A DNA stretch of 48,913 nucleotides from an uncultured Clostridia bacterium (GCA_904374385.1 CAJFGA010000012.1:1-48913), one strand, 5' to 3'; shown: positions 8,406 to 18,179, numbered from the stretch's first letter. Translations and numbers: made by a program. Notes: generated by a model from the sequence alone, not told the origin.

Positions 8406-8954
8406 TCAAGCCTGCAAGTCGATTCGGTATAAAAGAAATCGCGTCCAAATGCCTTTCGGCTGCCAAAATTCCGGGTATGTGCGCACATACCGCATCCCGC
8501 ACTTTTGCATGACTCGCCCGCTCGCGGGGTTATTCACATCGTGCGTCGCCGTCACATAACGAAAACCGTCACGTTTTAACTGTGCAATGAGCGCGCCGAC
8601 CGCCTCCGTCATTAAGCCTTTTCCCCAATCTTCGCGCAAAAGCCCGTAACCTATATCGCCGCAACGCTCCTTTTCGTCAATCCCGAGGCATGAAAGATAG
8701 CCGGCAACTTTATTTTCACTGCGCATTACGAGCGCATAACGGTAAGCGACTTCCTTTTGATAGTCGGCAAAAATCGTGCCGAAAAGATATTCCCGCGTTT
8801 CTTCTATCGATCTATGCGGAAACCACGGCAAAAAGCGATTCACCGCAATATCAGACATGATCCGAAACAGCGCCTCGCAGTCATCCTCTTCGAATCGCCT
8901 TAAAATCAGCCGCTCCGTTTCTATGCGCGGCGTATTGCTTCCAAACTTCATCAT
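8406..8954 (-). CDS. GNAT N-acetyltransferase (RimJ/RimL type)
   Basis: The 182-residue protein begins with the RimJ/RimL signature TPRIETERLILRRF and has the acetyl-CoA-binding segment around GYGLLREDWGKGLMTEAV, then HDVNNPASGRVMQKCGM, a typical GNAT C-terminus. It would transfer an acetyl group from acetyl-CoA to an amine; the acceptor cannot be told from sequence. It starts 7 nt after the mutS2 stop without a ribosome site of its own, so it is probably translated by coupling to mutS2. Two ATGs in a row leave the start uncertain by one codon. Confidence 0.9.
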   Translation of the reverse strand: MMKFGSNTPRIETERLILRRFEEDDCEALFRIMSDIAVNRFLPWFPHRSIEETREYLFGTIFADYQKEVAYRYALVMRSENKVAGYLSCLGIDEKERCGDIGYGLLREDWGKGLMTEAVGALIAQLKRDGFRYVTATHDVNNPASGRVMQKCGMRYVRTYPEFWQPKGIWTRFLLYRIDLQA

Positions 8955-8961
8955 ACAGTTA

Positions 8962-11340
8962 CTATTTGAGTTTTACAATGGTGACGCCGGCCTCCCCTTC
9001 GCCGTATTTGCCGGAACGAAACTCTGCCACATTTTTGTGCTTGCGCAAGTGCTCGCGTATCCCCTCCCGCAGCTTGCCCGTTCCCACACCGTGGACGATT
9101 TTGACCTCTTCCAAACCGGAAAGGACGGCGCGGTCAAGAAAAGCATCCGTCTCCTGGATCGCTTCGGAAACAGTCATCCCCAGCAAATTGATTTCCGTCT
9201 GGACGGTGCCCGTATTCGAAGAAAGGTTACGAACGACTTGCACCTTATTTTTCGGTTTGTCAGCCCTTTTTCGCCCGCCGATTATCTTAAACAAGTCGTT
9301 CTCTTTGATATTCAATTTCAGACTGCCGACCAACACCTCCGCCTCCCGCTTGCGCACATTGACGGATACGACCTCTCCTTCGCTCCCCATCGCGCCGACA
9401 TAGACTCTATCCCCCTCCTTGAGCGCACCGATATCCGCGGGAACGCGCTGTTCCGGTTCTTCCTTTTCAAATTCCAATCCGTAGGCCTTATCCGCAATCT
9501 TATTTTTCAACGTGCGGGCGCGGATCAGATCGGCTTCCGTCACCGTATTTTTGGCAGCGATCGCCTCGATCTCTTTAAGCAGCGCCTCCGCTTCCTCCGT
9601 CCGCTCGTTGACGATACGGCGGCTTTCGACCTTGGCGGTGACATACAGTTTTTCCCTTTCACGCTTTAGTTTTTCCCTCTCCGCATTGACCTCCGCGAGC
9701 TTCTGCCCCCATTCGGCACGCAGCTGCTCCGCCCGTTTCTTTTCTTCCTCCGCCTCGACGCGGCTCTGTTCGGCGGTTCGCACGATATTTTCGAAACACT
9801 GCGCCCCTTCGGAAAGATTCGCCACGGCATCCCGCAAAATTTCTTCAGAGAGTCCCAACCGACGCGAAATAGCGATCGCGTTGCTGCTGCCGGGCATTCC
9901 CAAACTGATTTTATACAGCGGACGCAGAGTAGACATGTCAAATTCCATGCTCGCGTTTTCAATGCCGTCCTCCGCATAAGCAAATTCTTTGAGGGAGGTA
10001 TAATGAGTGGTCACGATACCGCGGCAGCCCTTTTTGAGCAAATAGGAAAGGATCGCCTTAGCGAGCGCCTGCCCCTCTTCGGGATCCGTCCCCCCGCCCA
10101 GCTCGTCGATGAGCACAAGGCTCTTTTCGTCCGCCCCTTCCGTGATCTTGATGACGTTTTTGATATGGGAAGAGAAGGTCGAAAGGTTTTCTTCGATGCT
10201 TTGGGCATCGCCGATATCGCAAAAAACTTTTTCAAATACGGCGACCTCGCTCCCCTCCGCCGCGGGAATAAACAGACCGCAGCATGCCATCAAACAGAAC
10301 AGCCCGCACATCTTGAGAGTAACCGTTTTTCCGCCCGTATTGGGGCCGGAAACGAGCAGAAACTTATAATCCTTCCCCAAAGGCACGGTAACGGGTACTG
10401 CCGTTTTCTGATCGAGCAGCGGATGCCTGCCCTTTTCGATCGCAAGAATGCCGCGGCCGTTGAGCTTGGGACGCACGCACTTATTTTTATAGGAATACTC
10501 CGCCTTAGCGAACGCTGTATCCAGCTCACATAGGCGCGCCATGTCTTCGCGCAGCTGCCCCGCCAGATTGCCGACCCGCCGCGACAACGCCGCCAAGATG
10601 CGCTCGATCTCCTCCTTTTCCGCGCTCGCCAACTCTCTGAGCTCGTTATTCATCTCGAGAATATACTCCGGCTCAATAAAGAAAGTCGCTCCGCTTGCCG
10701 AGCGGTCGTGCACAAACCCGCGCACCCGCGATTTATATTCCGCACGCACCGGCAGAACGTAGCGATTGTCGCGCATGGTGACGATGCCGTCCTGTAAAAA
10801 TTTGGCATTCTCGCCGCTCAGATACTCCGACAGCTTGTTCCGTATCCGCTCATTGAGCAGGCGGATCGACCGGCGTATATTGTAGAGTTCATCGCTCGCA
10901 TAGTCGCTTACCTCCTCTTCAGATAAGATCTTATCGCCGATGTCCCTTTCGAGCGATTCGTCAAAATAGAGGCGGTCTGCAATCTCACGCATATATACGA
11001 TCTTTTCGTCGGCGACCCCCTTGACGCTTCTGTATGCGACGCGCGCCGAACGCAAGAGCGCCGCCATCGAAAGAAGCTCACCGCAGGTCAGGGCGGCCCC
11101 TTTTGCGGCGCGTTCAGGCTCATCCGCAATATCGGGAAACGCTTCTATTTTGCCCACGCCGTAACGATACAGCAGCAAATCTGCCTCACCCGTAAGATCG
11201 AGCAAATACTGCGCCTCGCGCATCTGCGTTTCGGGCATCGTTTTTTCCAAAGCAGCCCTCGTTTCCGGCAGCACCGCATAAGAAGCGACCGATCTAAGTA
11301 TCTTGTTCAGTTCTAATTTCTCGACCGTTTTGCGATCCAT
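8962..11340 (-). CDS. mutS2: MutS2 (ribosome-collision / anti-recombination ATPase with Smr nuclease domain)
   Basis: The 792-residue protein has the MutS2 order: clamp helices, an ABC-type ATPase with Walker A GPNTGGKT at about 331-338, the DIGDAQSIEENLSTFSSHI signature, Walker B VLIDELGGGTD near 405, a long charged coiled coil (about 500-620) and a C-terminal Smr domain from about residue 715 (LLGMTVSEAI, VHGVGTGKL). It lacks the mismatch-recognition domain I of true MutS. Family members suppress recombination or rescue collided ribosomes. The start has GGGGAG upstream. It follows the U32 peptidase gene by 53 nt and leads into a GNAT gene. Confidence 0.97.
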   Translation of the reverse strand: MDRKTVEKLELNKILRSVASYAVLPETRAALEKTMPETQMREAQYLLDLTGEADLLLYRYGVGKIEAFPDIADEPERAAKGAALTCGELLSMAALLRSARVAYRSVKGVADEKIVYMREIADRLYFDESLERDIGDKILSEEEVSDYASDELYNIRRSIRLLNERIRNKLSEYLSGENAKFLQDGIVTMRDNRYVLPVRAEYKSRVRGFVHDRSASGATFFIEPEYILEMNNELRELASAEKEEIERILAALSRRVGNLAGQLREDMARLCELDTAFAKAEYSYKNKCVRPKLNGRGILAIEKGRHPLLDQKTAVPVTVPLGKDYKFLLVSGPNTGGKTVTLKMCGLFCLMACCGLFIPAAEGSEVAVFEKVFCDIGDAQSIEENLSTFSSHIKNVIKITEGADEKSLVLIDELGGGTDPEEGQALAKAILSYLLKKGCRGIVTTHYTSLKEFAYAEDGIENASMEFDMSTLRPLYKISLGMPGSSNAIAISRRLGLSEEILRDAVANLSEGAQCFENIVRTAEQSRVEAEEEKKRAEQLRAEWGQKLAEVNAEREKLKREREKLYVTAKVESRRIVNERTEEAEALLKEIEAIAAKNTVTEADLIRARTLKNKIADKAYGLEFEKEEPEQRVPADIGALKEGDRVYVGAMGSEGEVVSVNVRKREAEVLVGSLKLNIKENDLFKIIGGRKRADKPKNKVQVVRNLSSNTGTVQTEINLLGMTVSEAIQETDAFLDRAVLSGLEEVKIVHGVGTGKLREGIREHLRKHKNVAEFRSGKYGEGEAGVTIVKLK

Positions 11341-11393
11341 ATTTTACTCCCCGGCCGCCGAAAGCGGCATCGCTATGACATTTTTCTTAACTC

Positions 11394-13628
11394 TTACAGT
11401 ACGCCGAATGAAGAGATCGCGGAGGTGAACGACGCCCGTTTTTCCCCTGCAAACAGCGCGCAGATCTCCCCGCTTTGCAAAGTGCGCAGATCATAAACGC
11501 AAAGCGGCGCACTCTGCGGCGCAAGCGGCGCACAGTTAAACAGTTCAAAGCGGCAACAAGAACTTTCGTAACGGCGCAATGCAAACGCGCGCCCCTGTTC
11601 GTCCGTCAACACATACCGCGCGCGCCTGTCGCAATCCGTACAATGTTTTCCGAACAGGCAGTGCCCCAACTCCATCACCTTGATCGCGCCGCCCGCAAAG
11701 CGGAATGCTTCCGAAAAGTCTTCCCCTTCACGCTGAGAAAGTTCTTTGGAAATCGCCGCCGACAGAAAGGCGTCCTCCTCCGCGAGCGTTTCGAGCGATA
11801 GGCGGTTAAAAAGATTAAACCCCGTACCGGCAAACAGCTTGATATCGGTTGCCCTGCAAAATTCGGCTGCCCACACTCCCTCCGCATACACGCCTTCAAA
11901 TTCGCGGACGGCATTCTCTGCCGCCGCAAGATCCGCGTCGGTCATAAATGCAGGCATATACAGCCATTTATGCCAGGCATAATACTTTGATAAATGAATA
12001 AATTTTTTTATTTCTTCGAAATTATTATAATTTTTAGGTGAAAAAATGACACAATCGAACCGTTCGGCAAATTTCTCCGCCAAAGCGAGATCATCCAAGA
12101 TAACGGCTCGGCGAAACGGAGGTTTCGGCAAGCCGCCTCCCCTTTCCGCGATGCGCCGCGGCGCGAGCAAACGGCGCTCCCCCGCGAGCAGCGCAAAAAT
12201 CTGCGCATAGACCTCCCGACGGAAGGCATTCAACGCCGATTTTACAACAAACGGATTCCCGATTATCTCGATTTTTTTCAAGGTGATTGAAAGGGGTAAC
12301 GTATCCGTTTTTGCAAAACAGTCGGCCACGTCTTTTTCAGAAATTGCCCGCGTTTTAGCCGGCGCAGCGATAAAATCCGCGCGCCATTCCCGCTCACCGA
12401 ACCGTCCTCTCGCCATAACAGCCGGTCTTTCCCCTTCCGCAATACAGACGATCATCGAAACCGATTCTCTGCGGCGGCGCGCCTCGACGCGCGCCGCAAG
12501 GGAAGTATCTAAAGTCAGATAGACGCCGTCCCCTTCGCGGTAGCCTGCGTGCGCGGGAAGATAGAAGCCTCCTGCCGCTTTCGGAAACGCACCGGAATAA
12601 GAGCCTCCGCCTATCTCGGCGTCACCGCGGATGATCTTAAACCCATCGCCGTCCGCAGGTACATACGAAGATCGCACGAATGCGCGTTTCCCTGACCTGT
12701 CTTTGCCGCTTGCGATCACACCGACCTTCTCCCCTTTATGACCCTGCAAGGAGGAGGAAATAAGGCGCCGATCCTGCCCGAAAACATACCCTGTGGTATA
12801 GTCGCCGCGGTTATAGGTGCGCTGTAAATCCGAAAGATCGGCCTTAACGTCTCCCGTTCCATCTAAAATATCCCGGTAATACCGCACCGCCGCGCCGACA
12901 TATGCCGCAGAGCGCATGCGCCCTTCGATCTTGAAAGATGCGACGCCAGCCGCCGCGAGTTTTTTTACGTCCTGCCCCATGCAAAGATCTGCCAGAGAAA
13001 GTTTATAGGAAAAAGAGTCGAACCCTTTTCTGTCGATCTTATACTTTTTGCGGCATGGTTGTTTGCAGGCGCCGCGATTGCCGCTGTTGCCGCCGATCAT
13101 GGCAGAAAGATAGCACTGACCGGAAAAGCAAGTGCACAGCGCACCCTGTACGAACACTTCCGTTTCAATTTCCTTTGCGATGGCCGCAATCCCTTCCAAG
13201 GGCGTCTCCCGCGCCAAAATCACGCGCGAAAATCCGTATCGTTTGGCGAGACGTGCTCCGTATAGGTTGCAGACACCCGCCTGCGTCGAAAGATGAAGTA
13301 CCATTTCCGGGTACGCCTCTTTGAGGCGCTTGCCGAGAAAAACGTCTTGTATGATCAGCGCATCTGCACCGGCATTCCATGCACCGCGCGCACACTCCAA
13401 AAAGCGTTCAATCTCTCCGTTTTTTACGAGGGTGTTCAGCGCTACATGTACGCGAACGCCGAGCGCATGTGCATAATCGATGTGTCCTTTTAAGTTTTCT
13501 AAGGAAAAATTCGCAGCAGACTTGCGGGCGGAAAAATCGGTCAGCCCGAGATAGACCGCATCCGCCCCCGAATGGATGCCCGCATAAAACGCCGCCGCAT
13601 CTCCCGCAGGAGCCAATATCTCACACAT
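11394..13628 (-). CDS. U32-family peptidase / RNA hydroxylase-like protein
   Basis: The 744-residue protein starts MCEILAPAGD as U32 proteins do and carries the family signature EVFVQGALCTCFSGQC at about 155-172 with later cysteines (GACKQPCRKKY) that suggest an iron-sulfur site. The C-terminal half is the DUF3656-like extension of long U32 proteins. Relatives include collagenase-like peptidases and the RNA-modifying RlhA and TrhP, so the true reaction is open. A second Cys cluster (LFGKHCTDCDRR) lies near the C-terminus. No Shine-Dalgarno site precedes the ATG, and a -10-like box ends 6 nt before it (see findings). It probably heads an operon with mutS2 and the GNAT gene. Confidence 0.9.
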   Translation of the reverse strand: MCEILAPAGDAAAFYAGIHSGADAVYLGLTDFSARKSAANFSLENLKGHIDYAHALGVRVHVALNTLVKNGEIERFLECARGAWNAGADALIIQDVFLGKRLKEAYPEMVLHLSTQAGVCNLYGARLAKRYGFSRVILARETPLEGIAAIAKEIETEVFVQGALCTCFSGQCYLSAMIGGNSGNRGACKQPCRKKYKIDRKGFDSFSYKLSLADLCMGQDVKKLAAAGVASFKIEGRMRSAAYVGAAVRYYRDILDGTGDVKADLSDLQRTYNRGDYTTGYVFGQDRRLISSSLQGHKGEKVGVIASGKDRSGKRAFVRSSYVPADGDGFKIIRGDAEIGGGSYSGAFPKAAGGFYLPAHAGYREGDGVYLTLDTSLAARVEARRRRESVSMIVCIAEGERPAVMARGRFGEREWRADFIAAPAKTRAISEKDVADCFAKTDTLPLSITLKKIEIIGNPFVVKSALNAFRREVYAQIFALLAGERRLLAPRRIAERGGGLPKPPFRRAVILDDLALAEKFAERFDCVIFSPKNYNNFEEIKKFIHLSKYYAWHKWLYMPAFMTDADLAAAENAVREFEGVYAEGVWAAEFCRATDIKLFAGTGFNLFNRLSLETLAEEDAFLSAAISKELSQREGEDFSEAFRFAGGAIKVMELGHCLFGKHCTDCDRRARYVLTDEQGRAFALRRYESSCCRFELFNCAPLAPQSAPLCVYDLRTLQSGEICALFAGEKRASFTSAISSFGVL

Positions 13629-13634
13629 AGCTAT

Positions 13635-13663
13635 ATTGTATCATGTTTTACACATTTTGAAAA
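13635..13663 (-). promoter_or_regulatory. Candidate promoter giving a leaderless U32 mRNA
   Basis: TTTTCA (13658-13663) is 17 nt from TACAAT (13635-13640). The -10 box ends only 6 nt before the ATG, so transcription would start at or next to the start codon. Confidence 0.5.
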
Positions 13664-13765
13664 GGAAAAAATGCCACAAACCGCCCGCAAATCCATATCC
13701 GGGCAAATGCGCCCAAATCTGCGCCAAAAAGCTCCGCCGAGAGCCCTCCCTCCGGCGATGATTAG

Positions 13766-13799
13766 CAAAAAGATACCGCCATGCGGCACATGACGGTAT
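13766..13799 (-). terminator. Terminator of the hydrogenase gene
   Basis: An 11-bp stem (13773-13783 with 13789-13799, one G-T pair) closes a 5-nt loop and is followed on the minus strand by CTTTTT. Confidence 0.8.
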
Positions 13800-13811
13800 A
13801 CCAAACGACAC

Positions 13812-15323
13812 TCAATCGAGCTGTATTTCTGCAAGTTCTTTGGGGGGAACCGCCTGCGCGGAAGTATCGACCGTCTTTTTGACGAGCGCCGTCGCCTTAT
13901 TGATGGGGATGTTCGTCCCCGCGCCCGCCACGCACCCGCCGGGGCAGCCCATCCCTTCTATGAGCGCACCGTTCAGCCTGCCCATTTTCGCCAAAAGCAA
14001 TATTTTCCGGCAGTCCTCCAACCCTTCGACGTGCTGAATGTTCATTTCCGTATCCGGGTAGTATTCGCGGATGCACTTTTCGATTGCCCCCGCAACGCCG
14101 CCAGCGACCGCATATCCCCTGCCGGCGCCCGTTGCGTCGTTCATTTCCGCCTCCTTGTCGAAGGCAGCGAAGTCGATCCCCTTCGCTTCAAAGATCGCAG
14201 ACAGCTCTTCAAAGGTGATGACGAAATCCACGTCACTGCGCACCGAGCGGCGCGACGCCTCTAACTTTTTTGCCGCGCAGGGGCCGATAAATACGACGCG
14301 ATAATCGGGATATTTTTTCTTGATCGTGCGCGCCGTTGCGACCATAGGCGTCAGCGTATTGGAAATTTTGTCGGCAGATTCGGGAAAATAGTGCCTGATC
14401 AGCATCGCCCAAGAAGGACAGCAGGAAGTGAGCATGAAAGCCTGCTTTCCTGTCGCCACGCGCTCGGCATAGTGCTCGGCTTCCGTCGCGGCGCCCATGT
14501 CCGCGCCGAGCGCCACTTCAAACACGTCCTTGAACCCAAGTTCCAAAAGCGCCGCCTTGATCTTGCCGGGCGTCGCCTGATCGCCGAACTGCCCCACATA
14601 GGAAGGCGCGACTTCCGCAATAATATTGTCGCCCCGCCGCAGCGCGCGGATGAGCTGGAAAAACTGCGATTTATCCGCAATTGCCCCAAAGGGACAGTTG
14701 ACCATGCACATACCGCAGGAAACGCACTTGTCGGGATTGATCTTTGCCCTGCCCAGATCGTCCGACTCGATCGCCTTGACGCCGCACGCTTCCGCGCAGG
14801 GGCGCGTCTGATGGGCGATCGCATCGTACGGACAGACGCTCTTACATTTGCCGCATTTGATACAGCGGCTCTCGTCGATCTGTGCGCGGCCGTTCACGAT
14901 CGAAATGCATTGCTTGGGGCACACCGTCGTACAGGGATGCGCGACGCAGCCGCGGCAATTGTCCGTTACCTTATAACGGTTGGGCGGGCACGCCGCGCAA
15001 GCGGACGGGATGACTTGCATCAAGGGCGGCTCGTAATACTTGTCTGCAATATCGCTGCCCGACAGCCCGCTCGTGACGTGTACGGGAGCGTCTTCGGGCC
15101 GCAGCGAAAGCCCCATCGCGAGGCGCACGCGCTCCGAACAAATCGCCCGTTCCCGCCAAATACTCTCTCGATACAGCGGCTTATCTCCCGGCGTAATCGT
15201 ATACGGGATCGCTTCGATGTCGTCTTTGATCGTATCCCTGCCGCTTTCAAACGCGACGCGTGCCAGTTCTACAAAAACCTGCCGCCGTAAAATTTTTAAG
15301 GGGGTCAACAGTCCTCTTTCCAT
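13812..15323 (-). CDS. [FeFe] hydrogenase, group B, with ferredoxin domains
   Basis: The 503-residue cytoplasmic enzyme would interconvert H2 with protons and reduced ferredoxin. Iron-sulfur motifs come first: CRGCVAHPCTTVC (about 120-135), CIKCGKCKSVCP (about 152) and CVSCGMCMVNCP (about 195). The H-cluster motifs follow: TSCCPSW (about 297), GPCAAKKLE (about 347) and EGMGCPGGCVAG (about 455-467). The L2 and L3 variants and the N-terminal layout fit group B rather than the A-type bifurcating enzymes. No HydE, HydF, HydG or electron-transfer partner gene is in the window, so it is stand-alone. It follows malQ by 18 nt and may share its transcript. Confidence 0.93.
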   Translation of the reverse strand: MERGLLTPLKILRRQVFVELARVAFESGRDTIKDDIEAIPYTITPGDKPLYRESIWRERAICSERVRLAMGLSLRPEDAPVHVTSGLSGSDIADKYYEPPLMQVIPSACAACPPNRYKVTDNCRGCVAHPCTTVCPKQCISIVNGRAQIDESRCIKCGKCKSVCPYDAIAHQTRPCAEACGVKAIESDDLGRAKINPDKCVSCGMCMVNCPFGAIADKSQFFQLIRALRRGDNIIAEVAPSYVGQFGDQATPGKIKAALLELGFKDVFEVALGADMGAATEAEHYAERVATGKQAFMLTSCCPSWAMLIRHYFPESADKISNTLTPMVATARTIKKKYPDYRVVFIGPCAAKKLEASRRSVRSDVDFVITFEELSAIFEAKGIDFAAFDKEAEMNDATGAGRGYAVAGGVAGAIEKCIREYYPDTEMNIQHVEGLEDCRKILLLAKMGRLNGALIEGMGCPGGCVAGAGTNIPINKATALVKKTVDTSAQAVPPKELAEIQLD

Positions 15324-15341
15324 GTTCCTTTCTCCGGTATT

Positions 15342-16856
15342 TTATTCTTCACCTTTCCCTCTTCCGTACAAACCGACGAGCGCTTTGAGCGAAGCCGCCG
15401 TTCCGTTGCCGGGCAGCTCCCGCAAACGGAACTGCCAGTTGCCCGCCGGAACGGAGGGCGTATTCATGCGCGCTTCCGCCCCCAGCCCCAACGCATCCTG
15501 CATCGGCAATATCGCGGTGCGAGACCTGCACGAAAGCGCGAGCGATTCGATCGCCTTGGCCGCGCTCTTTATGCCCGAAACGCGCAGCGCGATATTTTGC
15601 TTTTTGAGCTGAGCGCGTATGCGCGCCAGCACGGCAGCGCGCTCTCCTTCCTCAAGAGAAGCGAGATATCCTACCGTCGTGTCGTTATCGTGCGTGCCCG
15701 TGTAACAGACGCTGTTTTCCCCGATGTTTTCGGGCAGATACGGGTTAGACGGGTTGCCGTCAAAGGCAAATTGCAGCACCTTCATGCCCGGATACCCGGC
15801 CTTTTTCATGAGCCTGTATACGCCCGCGTCCAGCGTTCCGAGATCCTCTGCGATAAAATCGAGATCGCCGAGTTTTGCCTTGACCGCGTCGAAAAACGCC
15901 ATCCCCGGCCCTTTCCGCCAGCGACCGACGGCCGCCGTTTCGGCTTCCGCCGGTATTTCATAAAAGCGGTCAAACCCTCTAAAATGGTCGATACGCACCA
16001 CATCGTACATCGCGAACGCGCGGCGGATACGCTCCGTCCACCAGGCAAACCCTTCTTCCGCATGCACCTTCCAATCATAGACGGGATTGCCCCACAGCTG
16101 CCCCGTCGCCGAAAAATAATCGGGTGGTACCCCCGCGACCTTTCGCGGCTTCAAGTTGCCTTTAAGTTTAAAAAGGCGCGGATTTGCCCATACGTCTGCC
16201 GAGTCCGCCGCGACGTACAGAGGGATATCACCCACGATACGGATATTCAGCCCGTTCACATATGCCTTCAGCCTGTTCCATTGGTCAAAAAATTCATACT
16301 GTAAGAACAGCCAAAATAAGTATTCGCTTTTATTCTCTTCCTTAAACGCGGCGAGCGCCCTCCCGTCGCGGAATTTATACCTTTTCTCCCAAAGGTCAAA
16401 GCTCTTGTTTCCGCTCCTTTGCTTGATCGCCATATACAGCGCATAATCTTCGAAAGCGCCCTCCTCGACGAACGCGCAAAAACCGGGATCATTTTGGTCG
16501 AACCGCGCAAAGGCACGGCGCAAAATCTTATATTTTTCCGCATACAAAAAGCTGTAATCCACCGCCCCCTTGTGGCAGACGGGCGCAATTTCACTCTTTT
16601 TAAGGAGCCCCTGTTTCGCCAAAGCAAAGAGGTCGATCAAGTAGGGATTACCCGACGAAGCATAGACCGATTGATAGGGAGAATCTCCGAACCCCGTCTG
16701 TACGAGCGGCAGGATCTGCCAATACCGCATGCCGCTCGCCTTCAAAAAATCGGCAAAGCGATAGGCTGTTTCTCCGAGAGTGCCGATCCCCTCCTTGCCT
16801 GGCAGCGATGAAATGTGCAGCAATATCCCTGCCGCGCGCCCCTGATCCTTTTCCAT
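15342..16856 (-). CDS. malQ: 4-alpha-glucanotransferase (amylomaltase)
   Basis: The 504-residue GH77 enzyme moves alpha-1,4-glucan segments between maltodextrins. Recognisable blocks are the N-terminal GILLHISSLPGKEGIGTLG, YWQILPL, PYLIDL, IVGDIPLYVAADSADVW, the nucleophile region DVVRIDHFRGF, the acid/base region IAEDLGTLD and the third-carboxylate region CYTGTHDNDTT. The length is normal. GGAGGGG sits upstream of the ATG and a promoter lies about 30 nt before it. It is followed at once by the hydrogenase gene. Together they could link glycogen or maltodextrin use to H2 release, although co-transcription is inferred only from spacing. Confidence 0.96.
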   Translation of the reverse strand: MEKDQGRAAGILLHISSLPGKEGIGTLGETAYRFADFLKASGMRYWQILPLVQTGFGDSPYQSVYASSGNPYLIDLFALAKQGLLKKSEIAPVCHKGAVDYSFLYAEKYKILRRAFARFDQNDPGFCAFVEEGAFEDYALYMAIKQRSGNKSFDLWEKRYKFRDGRALAAFKEENKSEYLFWLFLQYEFFDQWNRLKAYVNGLNIRIVGDIPLYVAADSADVWANPRLFKLKGNLKPRKVAGVPPDYFSATGQLWGNPVYDWKVHAEEGFAWWTERIRRAFAMYDVVRIDHFRGFDRFYEIPAEAETAAVGRWRKGPGMAFFDAVKAKLGDLDFIAEDLGTLDAGVYRLMKKAGYPGMKVLQFAFDGNPSNPYLPENIGENSVCYTGTHDNDTTVGYLASLEEGERAAVLARIRAQLKKQNIALRVSGIKSAAKAIESLALSCRSRTAILPMQDALGLGAEARMNTPSVPAGNWQFRLRELPGNGTAASLKALVGLYGRGKGEE

Positions 16857-16885
16857 AACCCCTCCGATCGCTGTATTTCCTTTTT

Positions 16886-16913
16886 ATTTTACCATAAAAC
16901 GCGCATTTTGCAA
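16886..16913 (-). promoter_or_regulatory. Probable malQ promoter
   Basis: TTGCAA (16908-16913) and TAAAAT (16886-16891) are 16 nt apart on the minus strand. Confidence 0.5.
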
Positions 16914-16945
16914 GAGTTTTTGGCACATTTAAGCCTCTCCCATCG

Positions 16946-16982
16946 CAAAAAAATCCCGCCAAACGCAGTACGCGGGCGGGAT
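16946..16982 (-). terminator. Terminator of the dapF-pyrG-dapL operon
   Basis: ATCCCGCC pairs with GGCGGGAT around a 14-nt loop, followed on the minus strand by a run of T. It begins about 10 nt beyond the dapL stop. Confidence 0.85.
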
Positions 16983-16991
16983 CGCTCTTTA

Positions 16992-18179
16992 TTATGCCTT
17001 AGATAACAAAAGTTTCAGCCTTTGCGCAGCCTCCTCGGTCGCCTCCTCCGAAGCAAAAGCGGTCAAACGGAAAAACCCTTCCCCGTTCCTACCGAATCCG
17101 CTGCCCGGCGTTCCCACGACGTTCGCCTCTTCGAGCAAATAGTCAAAAAATTTCCAGCTGTCCGAAAATCCGGGGCATTCCATCCAAATGTACGGGGAGT
17201 TTTTTCCGCCCGTATATCGGATCCCGAGCGAATCGAGACAATCCGCCAACACCGCCGCATTGCGCCTGTACACCGCAAGATTTTTTTGCACCTGCGCCAT
17301 GCCCTCTTCCGTAAAGACCGCCTCAGCGCCCCGCTGTACGACGTAGGAAACGCCGTTGAATTTGGTCGTTTGGCGGCGCAGCCACAGTTTGTTGAGGGAA
17401 ACGCCATCCCTCTCGAGCGCATGCGGTACGACGGTATACCCGCAGCGAGTACCTGTAAATCCCGCCGTCTTAGAGAGGGAACAAAACTCGATCGCGCATT
17501 CTTTTGCGCCCTCCACTTCAAAAATACTGCGCGCAAGCCCCTCTTCCGAAACGAACGCCTCATACGCCGCGTCGTACAGAATAACTGCGCCGCGGCGCCG
17601 CGCATAGCCGACCCATGCGGCGAGCTGCTCGACCGAATATGCGGCGCCCGTAGGATTGTTGGGCGAACAGATATAAATGAGATCGGCATCCGTCTTTTCA
17701 TCCGGCATAGGTAAAAACCCGTTATCCGCCGTCGCATTCGCATAGATGATCTTGCGCCCGGCCATGATGTTCGTATCGACATAGACGGGATAGACGGGAT
17801 CGGGCACAAGCACCGTATTGGCAGTATCGAAGATATCGAGGATATTACCGACATCGCTCTTTGCCCCGTCGGATATAAAAATTTCCCCTTCTTCGAGGGA
17901 TATCCCGCGTTTTGCATAGTACTCTTTGACGGCATTTTTTAAAAAAGGATAGCCCTGCTCCGGCCCGTACCCGCGAAAGGTCTCCTTGACGCCCATCTCT
18001 CCCGCAGCCCTCTGCATCGCCGTCACGACGGCAGGCGCAAGGGGCAGCGTCACATCGCCGATGCCCATGCGCAGGATCTTTTTATCGGGATGCGCCTCTG
18101 CATAAGCGTTCACCTTTTTCGCAATGGTAGAAAAGAGATAACTTTCATTGAGTTGTAAGTAATTGAGATTGAGTTTCAT
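16992..18179 (-). CDS. dapL: LL-diaminopimelate aminotransferase
   Basis: The 395-residue PLP enzyme converts tetrahydrodipicolinate directly to LL-diaminopimelate, the short DapL route to lysine and peptidoglycan. The PLP-lysine motif SLSKTAGFTGTRCGY, the N-terminal MKLNLNYLQLNESYLF and the segment GIGDVTLPLAPAV are characteristic of DapL. The start at 18179 has GGAGC 7 nt upstream; the upstream Lys-rich extension is not expected. It lies 28 nt after pyrG and in the same operon as dapF, which acts next in the pathway. Confidence 0.96.
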   Translation of the reverse strand: MKLNLNYLQLNESYLFSTIAKKVNAYAEAHPDKKILRMGIGDVTLPLAPAVVTAMQRAAGEMGVKETFRGYGPEQGYPFLKNAVKEYYAKRGISLEEGEIFISDGAKSDVGNILDIFDTANTVLVPDPVYPVYVDTNIMAGRKIIYANATADNGFLPMPDEKTDADLIYICSPNNPTGAAYSVEQLAAWVGYARRRGAVILYDAAYEAFVSEEGLARSIFEVEGAKECAIEFCSLSKTAGFTGTRCGYTVVPHALERDGVSLNKLWLRRQTTKFNGVSYVVQRGAEAVFTEEGMAQVQKNLAVYRRNAAVLADCLDSLGIRYTGGKNSPYIWMECPGFSDSWKFFDYLLEEANVVGTPGSGFGRNGEGFFRLTAFASEEATEEAAQRLKLLLSKA

